Positions 47,172 to 57,621 of a stretch of 64,000 nt of DNA are shown here, piece after piece. Below the pieces are notes generated by a model that saw only the letters and a program-made list of their open reading frames with translations, was not told the origin of the DNA and ran no database searches. The stretch comes from Sambucus nigra. Taxonomy: Eukaryota > Streptophyta > Magnoliopsida > Dipsacales > Adoxaceae. The stretch lies in assembly GCA_949130495.1 (NCBI GenBank), contig OX422207.1:834866073-834930072 (forward strand). Direction: 5' to 3'. Position 1 is the first letter of the stretch. Every line of letters starts with the position of its first letter. A program made the translations under genes and the position numbers.

Positions 47172-47720
47172 CACCGGCGAAACACTTACCTTATCACAAC
47201 TATCGTCGTCACAAGTTTACTGTCATCTATCCCCAAGTTCAATTCAAATTGACTCCACATGATGGCCAACCCCTTGTCATTAACACTATATGGGTAACTA
47301 GTTCTACTCAGATGTACACCCTCGAATCCACACGAGTCTAACTAGTGCTACACATACTATCACCCGGACACAACACATTCCATAAGATCGAGCATGACCG
47401 GTCCCCTAAGGACACCAATTATACCCAAGCAATTGTCACCAAGACTATATAAGATTTTATTAACCATGATTTTCACAAAGAGATTATGCCTATGACTTCT
47501 CGATATTCATTTCAACGACTTCTAGCCACTCAACCCAAGTATCATTCTATAATTCTCTAACATGGTAGGTCATAGTCGTCGGACACCTTGAGAAGTAAAA
47601 ATGTAATTTTATTGAAATTTGTAGTGAAGTTTGTGAGATCAAGGAGGGTTTTATTGATTTTGAACATCCATTAGCTAGAAATTCATTTGATGTTATTGTA
47701 AAGGTCAAAATCCCGAGCTA
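47172..47720 (+). pseudogene. Unidentified coding remnant
   Basis: One plus-strand frame is open over long stretches with only two stops: HNYRRHKFTVIYPQVQFKLT, DGQPLVINTIWVT, LESTRV, LVLHILSPGHNTFHKIEHDR, DFINHDFHKEIMPMTSRYSF. A second frame near 47600-47720 reads EVCEIKEGFIDFEHPLARNS. Amino-acid composition looks like real protein, not chance. I do not recognise the family, and it may be host or element derived. Confidence 0.4.
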
Positions 47721-47723
47721 AAG

Positions 47724-47738
47724 GCTCTGATACTAATT
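47724..47738 (-). other. Copia primer-binding-site-like sequence left of the D LTR
   Basis: Plus strand GGCTCTGATACTAAT is the complement of ATTAGTATCAGAGCC, a one-base variant of TGGTATCAGAGC. It lies at the correct distance from the LTR end TGAGAAAGAGG. It implies copia internal sequence, 5' side, to the left of this LTR. Confidence 0.6.
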
Positions 47739-48859
47739 TGAGAAAGAGGGATGTGATACCAATTTGGGATTTCGCAATATTTTAATAGATTAACTTATTT
47801 AATTAGAGTAAATCTTCAGACCAGTTTTATCAAACCCTAATCATGCAACAAGGTTATTGGAATCAAACATGCAAAGCAAACAATCACAAAAATAATTTTA
47901 GGAGAAATCGAATTCAGGAAACATCCCCGCAGGGAAAAACCTTTTATTTCTATAATGTTTGCAAATCGCAACTTACAACCCACGAGAGAAATATGCAATT
48001 AAATCCTTCAAGAATCCATATAGACCGCAGTCTAGAACCAGCAATGGCTCCCTCGAGAATCACAAGAATCCCAGCTCCTCCTTGAGCAGTGAATACCCTC
48101 GAGTATACCCAAGTCAGTAGTAGAGATAGCACTCCACAAAAGTAAACTTCGTGACAGAACTGTTTGGGTTCCAAAGAAGATTCAAAACAGTAATTATGAT
48201 GATTTGTGTGAATCTAAAAAGGTTTTTAGCCCTAAAAAGTGAAGACTTAATTGCAGCAATTATGCAGATTTCGTAAACAAAAAGTCTTTAATGAAAAGTC
48301 TCACGAAATAGGTACTTATAGGATAACAAAAAGACTTGAGGCAGAGCAGGTCGTTTGAATGATTTCTCATTGTCATTTGAACGACATTAAGATGTCATTT
48401 GATCCTCTAACGAACGACCAAAGAAACGACATAAAAAACAAAACAGTATAAGGTCGTTTGGAACAGGGAAACGGCCTAAGAAATGACATAGGCATGTCGT
48501 TAGATAATGTCATTTGAACGACATATTAATGACGTTTGAACAACCCTAGCTTATCGTTTGAACGACAAGAACGAAAAAAATTAAGTCCGCCTACAGGTCT
48601 TTCAGAAAACATTTTAAGTTAGAAAAATGCCTCATTTTGATTTAAAACATTTTAGAAAAATATTCCAATATTTATTAATAAATCTAATCAACTCAAAACA
48701 AAATTTATACCAAAGTATACCAAATGTCGTACATATGTTGAAGATTATTGGTATTCGTATTCGCTCTCTTGAACTTGTGAACGTGAACTTCCTTTAACGG
48801 TTGTAACGGGATACGACATACTCACGTAAACTATGAATAATAAAAAATATGTCCTTACA
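47739..48859 (-). repeat. D LTR (1121 bp)
   Basis: On the minus strand it starts TGTAAGGACATATT (plus 48859 leftwards) and ends near CTTTCTCA (47739). It contains the palindrome cluster at 48355-48560 (GTCGTTTGAACGAC and variants) and, downstream on its own strand, the TATA-like CCTATAAGTACC near 48315. Related to the LTRs of C and F. The right flank is the 3' internal tail of D. Confidence 0.78.
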
Positions 48860-48915
48860 AATCTCCTATGTCTATGTCGGTACAAAATAAAAACAATTTG
48901 AATTATCAACAAATG
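48860..48915 (-). mobile_element. D internal tail, left piece, with TSD AAATG
   Basis: On the minus strand this is the polypurine tract side of D (CATAGGAGATT before the LTR start) and TTTTATTTTGTACCGACATAG, matching the end of the C tail. It is cut by the Tat element, whose target copy AAATG is at 48911-48915. Confidence 0.75.
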
Positions 48916-50089
48916 TGTAGAGGGGTCTTGAAGGTAACCCCGAGATTAGGGACAAATTCCTAATTAGCAACAGTGTTTGAGATTAAGCAACCGAGGAATC
49001 TCGAGCGTGGCAACTAAGCGAGACTGCTCGACGCGGCAGCTCATATTTTAGCTTGTTGTTTTAATCACATTGTATTTTCATTATTGATTTCTGTAAGCTT
49101 TAACGGTTGTAATGACGTAACGATAATAACTAAAGAGTTTGTATGAGGTCAAACGGTACTTGCGAGAGACCAGGCTTGGCAGGGCCTGAAAGAGCTTTCA
49201 TGCTCTATCGAATGACCTCACTGAGGGAACTTTAGAGGGACCTGGTTTGGAGGATTGAGAAGTAAGGCACCGTTGGGGCTTGTCCTGACCATCTTAGATA
49301 CACCTGGTAAAACACCGAAGGACCCTGACCGTGGAACCTCAAGCGGAGCAGCTTGGAGTTCCATCGGGCGTTGAGTCATAAACCAAGTAGCCCTCTACTT
49401 AATGTCACATCTACTATAGGTGATGTCACTAGCCAGCTAAACAATGTCAGACCTGCACTTGAGTAAACCACCGTGGTATTTGGGGCCGTCAGGCAGTTGG
49501 TAAGACACCTCTGCGACAACAGCCCCCTGACACACAGTGGTTAGGCAAAAGGCATGTCTTGGCATTTAATGTTTATGACGTGGAGACAACTAGTGCATCA
49601 GGCATTTAATGCTGTGATATAAAGTATGAGGGATGTCTTTCATAGTCTTAAATGACTGAGTTGCCTCGGGGGTGGTGTGGGGGGCTATTTAAGGACCCCA
49701 ACCACCTCTGAGAAAGGATGATCCCTTTGAGAATTGAAAAAGAGTTATTGCAAACTAGAGAGTTCACTGACTCACCATTGTCATTTATTACGAAGCTTTT
49801 AATATTTGACAGAGATTCTTGAGGGTGTTTTGTGTGTTTTCTACCTGCCCGCCAGGGTGTATCTAGGGTGATTACTTCCCTCTCCCTCTAGCTAATCCAC
49901 TTTTAAAAAGTTCATTATTATCACCTGAGTTATACACGAGAGATTTTGGGAGTTTAAGCTGAGTTTACCTTCATTGGGTTCATGTTTATATGTTCTGTCA
50001 TTGATCCTAAGCTCTAACCAACTGATTTATCATTATCATACTCAATAGGGGGTCTCGCCTCCATTTATAATCTAAAGTACCCTCTTACA
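48916..50089 (+). repeat. 5' LTR of the Tat element (1174 bp)
   Basis: TGTAGAGGGG... to ...CCTCTTACA. A TATA-like CTATTTAAGG at 49684-49693 is the best core promoter candidate; it is preceded by GC-rich CCTCGGGGGTGGTGTGGGGG. The transcript start would then lie near 49715. Confidence 0.93.
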
Positions 50090-50091
50090 TT

Positions 50092-50109
50092 TGGAGACTC
50101 TGCTGGGGA
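50092..50109 (+). other. Primer binding site of the Tat element
   Basis: TGGAGACTCTGCTGGGGA, two bases after the LTR. Closely related to the TGGCGACTCTGCTGGGGA words seen in Ogre-like Tat elements, for which an arginine tRNA primer has been proposed. The exact tRNA is inferred, not checked. Confidence 0.8.
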
Positions 50110-50131
50110 GGCATCCTTCTAGTGAAGGAGT

Positions 50132-51333
50132 ATGGCGCAGGATAATGCTACTAGAAGACTCAATTTCGATGACATACAACATAATGAAGAACAGGCTGCG
50201 AGGGAGCAGGAGGCCCTGAGAGACGGGGCTCCTCGGGTAGAGGTACCGCTAGCTCCAACAATGATAGGCGTCCCAGGGGCTACACAACCTTCCACGAGCG
50301 CGGGGTTGGGACCTGCCCAGGTGGCGCTCCTCATGAGCAAATTTTACGAGTTTTTGCAAACCCAGTGGCTTCAACTATGCTGGGAGGATTGGAGACTAGT
50401 GCCTTCGTAACACCAGGAGTGGCCCCAGGGGCCCCACTAGGAGCAGGCATTACAGGAGTGGTCCCAGCAAGTGTACCCTCTGTTGAGAACCCAACTGTGG
50501 GTGGCTCAGGAGTTTCAACGGCACAACCGATAACGTTCGCTCCGGTTGCAACGAGCGCTCAACCGTCGGCCCCGTTGCAGGTGGCCCTAGTAACCTCGCC
50601 CTTGGAAGAGATGAGAAAAGAGATGCAGAAGGAGATGCTGAAGTTCATGCAGTCTTCCTCGCAGGTTGTGGGAGAGGTGGCAGCGGTCTACGACGACTTC
50701 CGGACACCTTACCCCCAGGAGTACAATGACGAACCCTACCCGAAGGACTATATTCCCCCTACCTTTGAAAAATACTCAGGGAAGGGCGGGAACCCGAAGG
50801 AACACATTAAGCGTTTCGTTGAACACTTGGGGGCGCATTGCAATGATAAAAAGCTTAGGCTGAGGGAGTTTTCCAAATCCCTGACTGATAAAGCATACAC
50901 TTGGTACTCTCACCTGCCTCCCAATAGTGTTTCCACGTGGGAGGAGATGCACGTATTGTTTGTCCGAAAGTTCTTCTTGGCAGAAGATGAGTTCACCCTA
51001 ACCCAACTTGGCAGGGAGAGGCAAAGGCCAGGAGAGGAGGTAGTGGCCTATATCCGAAGGTTTAGGGAAAGGTCCCTCGACGTGAGGGAAGAAGCTAAGG
51101 AGGCCAGGTTACTACAAATTTGTGCTGAGGGATTACTTCCTGAGTATATCTGTCACCTGATCAATGAGACACGCGAGGGAATATTTTCAGCATTCTTAAA
51201 GTCCGCAAGAAATATATCTTTGGTGGTGCGACCTAGCCCGGTAGTAGCTCCCATGATGTTCAGACAGCCGATACAACCCATCGGGGGAAGGGGCCCAGAG
51301 GAAGGACAACAAAAGAAAGTTTGGAAGGGATAG
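50132..51333 (+). pseudogene. gag of the Tat element
   Basis: The ATG at 50132 (22 bp after the primer site) opens MAQDNATRRLNFDD. A frameshift between about 50340 and 50410 moves to the frame 50365-51333. There the gag core (retrotransposon gag family) is clear: EKYSGKGGNPKEHIKRFVEH, LTDKAYTWYSHLPPNSVSTW, RKFFLAEDEFTLTQLGRERQ, PGEEVVAYIRRFRERSLD. The Ala/Pro/Val-rich N-terminal region (about residues 1-75 of that frame) is low complexity. The capsid-type protein forms the virus-like particle. Apart from the frameshift the core is intact. Confidence 0.9.
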
Positions 51334-51349
51334 AGAAGACCCGCCACCG

Positions 51350-52555
51350 TTGCCTTGTACGGTGGAGGAGGTTTTGAGTTGCTATAACGCAATGGTCCAA
51401 GGCGGAACGGTTTACGAACCGAAAGGCGTCCCGGCGGAAGAGCCCGACGCGGCAACTAGGGCCAATCCCAAATATTGTCAGGTTCATCGAAGGGTCCAGC
51501 ATCCAACAGAAAGATTCTTCACGCTGCGAAGAATCATCGACAAGTAAATGAAGGCGGGAACGTTACAAATCCCCCCGCAGAACGTTAACAATAACCCGCT
51601 CTCAGCACATGGGGCCAATGTTGTAACGGCCTACGATAAGGAGGCAGAGCGGGAGGGGGGAGGGGCAACGATGGAGTTCGATAAAGCACTGGAGCATTGC
51701 ACTAGGGGAATGGCTAACTTAGTTCTGGCTTATGATGAAGCAAGTGCTAGGGACGTAGAAGACGCCTACAGCGTTGAGGGCGAGGAAATGGACCCAGTCA
51801 TAGAATATAGCGCGGTTTCAAAATCTCTAAAGTTCACTTGGTTCTTCGACCAAGTGGGAATCCCAAAAGAGAGCAGAATGGAGATAACGCGGGCGATCTT
51901 GGATATTGCGAGAAGAAATGCAGTCCCCTCGCTAAGATGGAGGGGACCCATGGCTAGGCTGGTAAAAAGGTTCCTGTCAGAGGTAACGTTCAGCGATGCG
52001 GATAGAGCTGTAAGGTTCCCCCACAATAGGCCCCTGTATGTAACGGCCAGTATTACCGGGGTTAGCTTTGCCAGGACTCTTATGGACGGGGGTACTTCCA
52101 TCAACATTATGCCAATCAACTCCTTCCACGCGGCTAATATTCCGGAAGAAAGGTTGGTTGCCATGCCCTTGGTAATCTCGGGCTACGATAATCAATCTTC
52201 CAAATCCATTGGGTATGTAAACGTGGGGATAGTGATGGGAAATCTGAGTTCCCATATCAAATTCCATGTAATAGAAAGCGCAACTTCCTATCATTTGTTA
52301 GTAGGGAGAGTATGGATGCACAACCAAGGGTTAGTTCCCTCAACGTACCATCAATGTGCCAAGGCGAATATCAAGGGGACAGAAGTAACTATTAGGGCAA
52401 CTAAAAGGCCTTTCGCTATTGAAGAAGCACACTTGGTGGATGCAGCCTTCTATACAGAGCTCGAAGAGGACGTGCGGGTCCTAACGAGGAGAATGGAGGG
52501 AGTATGGGTCCCCTCAATTAGAGAAAGAATGGGACCTTTAAACGAGAGTGGCTAG
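51350..52555 (+). pseudogene. Zinc-like motif and aspartic protease of the Tat element
   Basis: In the second frame, 51350-51547 ends with KYCQVHRRVQHPTERFF, the Tat C-x2-H...H-x-T motif with its last Cys lost. A TAA stop follows at 51545. 51548-52555 is the protease region: TLMDGGTSINIMP (catalytic D-G-G where D-S/T-G is usual), then FHVIESATSYHLLVGRVWMH, the typical C-terminal LLLGRxWIH block. It ends at a stop at 52553. Gag and this frame differ by one base register, which could be programmed or a lesion. The protease would cut Gag-Pol. Confidence 0.85.
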
Positions 52556-52627
52556 GGGAAGAGGAGCGAGGAAGCATATCGTGCGGTCCCTCGACCCCAG
52601 AACATTTCGAAGCAGCTCAAAGAAAAG

Positions 52628-53731
52628 ATGAGACCTAGGACAGACCCGGGCGAGCATGAGGCCCAACGAGAGAGCGTGTTAAGTCGTTTTTCAGGGGAAA
52701 GGATCGCTGAAGCTTCCAGAGAAAGGAAGAGAAAAGCCGTAGCAACAGCCACCAGCAGGCAATGCAAGAAGATTGTCACTGAAGAGGGAAAGGTGGTGTA
52801 CCGCTTGTGATGGTGTGAACGAGCGGTCGAGAAGACTGACAATGAGGTGAACCCGATATATGAGTGCTTTTTAGTGGATCAACGGGGGCAGTGTATGGTG
52901 ATAGACAACTCCAGCATACAAGAGTTCGTAGAAGATGTCACCGAAGAACCAGACTACATGACAGACCGACCAAGGCCCCAGGCACAAGAGTTGGAGCAAC
53001 TAAACCTAGCAGGAGAAGGGGAAGACCCAAGGCCTATCTTCATCTCGAAAGATCTTGTTAAGGAGAAACAAAAAGCCTTGGTTGACCTGATTCGGGAATT
53101 CATAGATGTCTTCGCATGGAAATACACCGAAATGGAAGGGCTGGATGAGGAAGTGAGCTGCCACAAGTTGAACGTGATCCCTTCGGCTATTCCAGTAAAG
53201 CAGGCAACAAGAACGTACAAGCCTGAAATAGATTTAAAGATCAAAGAAGAGGTCCAACGCTTATTAGCAGCAGGGTTTATCAGGCCTATACAACATCCCC
53301 TCTGGCTATCCAGCATTGTGCCAGTAAGGAAGAAAGACAAAAACCAAATAAGGATCTGCGTGGATTTCAGAGACTTGAATAGGGCTTGCCCTAAGGATGA
53401 GTTTCCCCTACCCTCCATCGACAGTTTGATAGACGCCACGGCTGGTCATGAGATGTACAGCTTCATGGATGGATATGTGGGATACAACCAGATCAAGATG
53501 GACCCTTCGGACGCAGAGAAAATAGCATTCAGAACACCGTTGGCCAACTTCATGTACAAGGTAATGTCGTTTGGACTCAAGAACACCGGAGCTACGTACC
53601 AAAGAACGATGATGGACATTTTTCATGACTTCTTCCACAAATTTGTGGAATTTTACGTGGATGACTTGGTCATCAAATCGAAGAAGGAAGAGTCCCATCT
53701 GAATGATTTAAGGAAGGTGTTTGCTCGGTGA
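52628..53731 (+). pseudogene. Reverse transcriptase, N-terminal and palm part
   Basis: A basic segment (52628-52810) ends in a stop, then 52847-53731 holds the RT: KEEVQRLLAAGFIRPIQHPL, VRKKDKNQIRICVDFRDLN, ACPKDEFPLPSIDSLIDATA, MSFGLKNTGATYQRTM and the catalytic FYVDDLVIKSK (codons at 53654-53665, intact YVDD). After DLRKVF the frame is lost and RT continues in the next frame from 53728. Two stops upstream and this frameshift prevent a continuous Pol. Confidence 0.93.
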
Positions 53732-54510
53732 AGGAGGTACAAGTTAAGGATGAACCCATTGAAGTGTGTCTCGGGGTAACAAGCGGTAAGTTTTTAGGCT
53801 TCGTGGTTAATCGGCAAGGGGTACAGATGGACCAGGACAAACAGCGGGCAATCCTGGAAATGCCATGTCCAAGAACGGCGAAGGAGCCGAAAAGTTTTCT
53901 CGGTAAAGTCTCCTACCTTAGGAGATTTGTGCCTGGATTAGCCGAAATAACACACCCACTGATGCAGCTGCTACGAAGGAACACGAAATTCAGATGGGAA
54001 GAGGTTCACCAGAAGTCCCTCGTTGGGCTGAAAAAGCTGCTCGTATCACCACAAATAATGGTTCCTCCCCAGGAGGGAGCCCCGTTGCAGCTATACCTCA
54101 CATCTACCACGAGGTCCGTCGGAGCTCTGCTGGCACAAGAAGTAGACGGGCAAGAGCGGCCTGTTTACTACCTCAGCAGAATTATACATGGGCCAGAAAT
54201 TAGACATACTAGCTTAGAAAGGCATTGTTTAGCCCTGGTCTTTGTAGCCCAAAAACTTAGGCACTATATGCTGTCTTTTACCATTCATATTGTAACTAGA
54301 TGTGACCCAATTAGGTATTTGCTCGCAAAGACTATATTGATTGGTAGGGCAGCTAGATGGTTCCTCATTCTCTCTGAATATGACTTAAAATGCGTGGTCC
54401 CTCGCACAATCAAAAGCCATGCATACGCTGACTTATTGGCTATCTTCCCTTCAGGAACCTTTGAGAAACCTAGGGAAGACATTCCAGGAGATGATCTGCA
54501 GGCCAATTAG
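53728..54510 (+). pseudogene. Reverse transcriptase thumb and degenerate first RNase H
   Basis: Continues RT with KFLGFVVNRQGVQMDQDKQR, FLGKVSYLRRFVPGLAEITH and FRWEEVHQKSLVGLKKLL. Then comes the chromoviral-type RNase H fold: LYLTSTTRSVGALLAQE, where the first catalytic Asp is missing, RPVYYLSRIIHGPEIRHTSL and HAYADLLA. Loss of the catalytic Asp in this first RNase H is usual in Tat elements, in which a second RNase H takes over. A TAG stop at 54508 separates it from the next segment in the same frame. Confidence 0.9.
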
Positions 54511-54537
54511 CTGGATGCAACTGAGGAGGAATGGACG

Positions 54538-55941
54538 ATGCAGTTCGACGGATCTTCGGTAGAAAAGAAGGGGGGAGCAGGTGTCGTTCTTTCAAAAGGG
54601 AAGGAAGATATTTGCCTTTCCTACAAACTAGATTTCCCTTGCTCTAATAACGAGGCAGGGTACGAGGCGTTGGTACTAGGGCTTCTAGAGGCTCTTCGGA
54701 GGGGAATCCGTTCACTCTGCATTAAGGGTGACTCGAACTTGGTAATTCAACAGGTAAACGGAGAATATGCGTTGAAACACATGAGCCTGGCGCCCTATAG
54801 AGCAATCATTCAAAGGATCCTCAACCAGTTCCATCAGACCAAGATCAGGAGACATCCCAGAACGATGAACCGCCTTCCCGATGCCTATGCCACTATTGCC
54901 CAGAAGATGATAATGAAAACCAATGAGACTACAGTTGTGATCCAACGAAGAACAGCCCCTTCGGTAGTACAGTCAATATTACCAATGAAGGAAGAAGTAG
55001 GCTGGAGAAGGGATATTAAGAAACAACTGGAGTCCGGTGAGGGAGCGATGGGGCTAAGAGAGTTGGCCCAATATTTTACATGCCAGGGGAATTTCTATTT
55101 TAGAAATACAGGAGGATGGCTGTCGAGATGCGTTAGCCCAGAGGAGGCCGAGCAGGTATTGAAGAAAACGCATAATGAACACTGCGAAATGACCAAGATA
55201 CCCCTATACAGGAGAATTCAAAGGGAGGGGTATTTCTGGCCTAGAATGAAGCAAGATGCGACAGAGCTACAACGGAAATGCAATAAGTGTCAGCTATTCT
55301 TCGAAGCAACTGAGTGCCATTTTATTGAAGCTCAAACGGACTGGAGGCAGCCCTACATCGACTTCATCCAGGAGGGGGTTGTCCCAATGGAGAAAATAGA
55401 TGCGATGGGTGTGAGGCGAAGGGCTCCAAGGTTCTACGTCCAGGAGGGGCAGCTTTATCGAAAGGGGTACTTTAACAGGCCCTTACGATGTGTCACAAGG
55501 GAAGAAGCAATGGAGGTCCTCAAACAAGCGCACGATCCAGCACATATAGGAGGTGCCAAGCTGTATGATCAGTTGATGACATTGGGGTATTATTGGCCAA
55601 CAATGGAGAAAGACTCTGCCGAGTTTGTTCGAAAGTGCAAGGCTTGCCAACTGCATGGGAATATGATCCATGCCCCATCGGCAGACTTGCACTCCCTATC
55701 AACGCCCTATCCATTCCATATTTGGGCGTTCGACCTAGTGGGGGCAATCCACCCCTCTTCGAGAGGCAAGATATGGATACTAGTAGGAACAGAATGTTTC
55801 ACAAAATGGGCCGAAGCAATACCACTCAAACGGGCAACGGCTGGGGTGGTGAGCAACTTCATCAGAGAATACATCATTTTCCGTTTTGGGATCCCAAAAG
55901 TAATTCTCTCGAATAATGGGACCCCCTTCGTCAATTCTTAA
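54538..55941 (+). pseudogene. Second (archaeal-type) RNase H and integrase zinc and core domains
   Basis: Residues 1-125 are the extra RNase H of Tat elements: FDGSS (Asp4), NNEAGYEALVLGL (Glu39), KGDSNLVIQQV (Asp65) and RLPDAYA (last Asp). Two H-H-C-C-like modules follow: one with HNEHC...GYFWPRM...CNKCQ (about residues 210-260), the second with AHDPAHIGG...GYYWPTM...CKACQ (about 325-380). The integrase core starts with FDLVG (first catalytic Asp, 55732-55734). The second catalytic residue is Asn (55912-55914, SNNGT where SDNGT is expected). A TAA stop follows at 55939. Exchange of a catalytic Asp alone would abolish integration. Confidence 0.92.
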
Positions 55942-56562
55942 GTAACAATACTCACGGACAAATACTCCATTGTTCATCACACTTCAACAGTGGCATACCC
56001 AAAGGGAAATGGCCAGGCAGAAGCAACTAACAAAACCCTAATTAATATTTTAGCCAAGATGATGGAAGACTTTCCAGGGGCGTGGGATGACAAGATACCA
56101 TCTGTCTTGTGGGCCTATCGAACAACCAAGCGAAAACCCACAGGATACACGCCGTTCTCTCTTGTCTATGGGGCTGAGGCAATCCTCCCAGTAGAATTGG
56201 AAGTTCCCTCTGCTCGTTATGCCTTGAGAAGTAGCATGCTCCCTCACAGCAGACATGTACAGCTGGAAGCGTTGGATGAGCACAGAGATAACTCGATGCA
56301 ACACTTTCAAATATATACGAAATAACTCTCTAGGGCATATGACAACTTGGTGAGACCAAGGAGGTTCGTGGAAGGAGACCTCGTATTGAAAGCAGTAGTG
56401 AAGCACATCAGGGGACTTCCTCTACCAAAGTTCGCAGCCAACTGGGAGGGACCTTACGTTGTGAAGGAAGCGCATGACTCAGGTTATTGCTTAATTTCAA
56501 AGATAGAAGAAGACAAGCCATTTAAGATTAACAATAAGTGGCTGAAGGTTTATCATGTGTAA
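55942..56562 (+). pseudogene. Integrase core C-terminal part and C-terminal domain
   Basis: Same frame as the preceding segment, past the stop. YPKGNGQAEATNKTL carries the catalytic Glu (56020-56022), 35 residues after the Asn that replaces the second Asp, which is exactly the DDX35E spacing. VLWAYRTTKRKPTGYTPFSL and YGAEAILPVELEVPS follow, then a stop at 56323 and the C-terminal domain FVEGDLVLKAV...NWEGPYVV (GPY motif) to LKVYHV and TAA at 56560. No chromodomain, as expected for Tat. Confidence 0.9.
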
Positions 56563-57014
56563 AACAATCAAGTTTGAACTGATGTTATGACTATATATTG
56601 TTATAAATATACAAATTTTGGGTGACATTCTTTTTTTTAGAATAATAGAAGAATTGCAGAAACACAAAACTATAAAGCACACAACAGCAGTCACAACACG
56701 CGAAGGGATTGAAAATTATAAGTTCTTCATTCATCAACAGTAGAGCATTACAAAATTTCTTTTGGGAGCTATTGCCCAAGAATTACATAGAAAAAAGCAG
56801 TAAAGGATATGTATACAAGAAGTAACTACTCTAAAAGAAAAAATAAATCCAAGGAAGAGAAAAAATCTCCAGGCAGGCCCGAAGAAGCTGCTGTGAAAGA
56901 TCGTTGGGCGTTAATGGAAACCTCCAGCCTCGTTTGCACTTGCGTACGTTCAATCGAGAGTCGCTCACGCTTCAGTTTGGCCAGGCACAAAGCTTCTTCG
57001 GCATCCTTCACCTC
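56563..57014. other. Spacer between pol and the antisense gene
   Basis: Mostly non-coding. The minus-strand frame of antisense exon 5 continues past its stop (57015-57017) as a Glu/Lys/Arg-rich helix (ALCLAKLKRERLSIERTQVQ) to 56826. The coiled coil may therefore originally have ended there. The polyadenylation sites of pol and of the antisense gene must both lie in or near this stretch. Confidence 0.6.
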
Positions 57015-57587
57015 TTAATCCACCGCTTCCAAAAGAGGTGTCAATGCGACCAACCTAGCCTCCTCAGCTTGCTGGTCCTCCTGGTGCTTTCGTAACACCT
57101 CCCTCTGGCCGATTAGTTGTTGATTCTTCAAGGTCCTCAGATATGTTATAAGCCAGTCAAAACGGAAACCATCACGTCCCAACTCCTTCAGAAAACCCAG
57201 AAATTGGTTAAGAAGGGATCTGGTAACACTTGCAGTAGGGGTACCGGCAATTTCAGCAATAACGATCGCCATGCCTTGCAGTCTGTGACTCATCACATGA
57301 ATATTGGAGCGCAGGCAATCTGGTGTAAAGGTCTCAGGATGACGATTCACCAGTTGCTCGATCACCAAGCGATGGTTGACGGGAATTTGAGGAGACTGCC
57401 GAAGCACCATGAGGTAGAACGCATGAGGAGCCAGGTCGGGAAGAGGCAGCTTACACCCAGACTCACTCTCGGCTGCAGCACCAGTCGTAGAACCTTGATC
57501 ATCATGAATAGAATTTTTTGAAGCATCAGGTTCTCGGAAGGGCGAGCCTACAGGTGAGAGGACTGGGGGTGAATCTTCCCGAGCAAC
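57015..57587 (-). CDS. Antisense gene exon 5: helical C-terminal region
   Basis: 190 codons after the acceptor TTTTCTTTTCAG: VAREDSPPVLSPVGSPF, then a helical region AFYLMVLRQSPQIPVNHRLV, SNIHVMSHRLQGMAIVIAEI, LLNQFLGFLKELGRDGFRFD, and a coiled coil LRKHQEDQQAEEARLVALTP. Stop at 57015-57017; coding-like sequence continues in frame for about 60 more codons. No named domain. It could be a protein-interaction module. Confidence 0.75.
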   Translation of the reverse strand, partial: VAREDSPPVLSPVGSPFREPDASKNSIHDDQGSTTGAAAESESGCKLPLPDLAPHAFYLMVLRQSPQIPVNHRLVIEQLVNRHPETFTPDCLRSNIHVMSHRLQGMAIVIAEIAGTPTASVTRSLLNQFLGFLKELGRDGFRFDWLITYLRTLKNQQLIGQREVLRKHQEDQQAEEARLVALTPLLEAVD

Positions 57588-57621
57588 CTGAAAAGAAAAG
57601 CCCAAATAATGGAATTATGAT

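Noticed and set aside
50119..50340. Minus-strand frame over the gag start
   Set aside because: Overlaps the start of gag and has a composition expected from its complement.
55483..55980. Several minus-strand frames over integrase
   Set aside because: Complementary shadows of a conserved domain, no independent motifs.
57117..57521. 134-codon plus-strand frame
   Set aside because: Complement of exon 5; no known motif.
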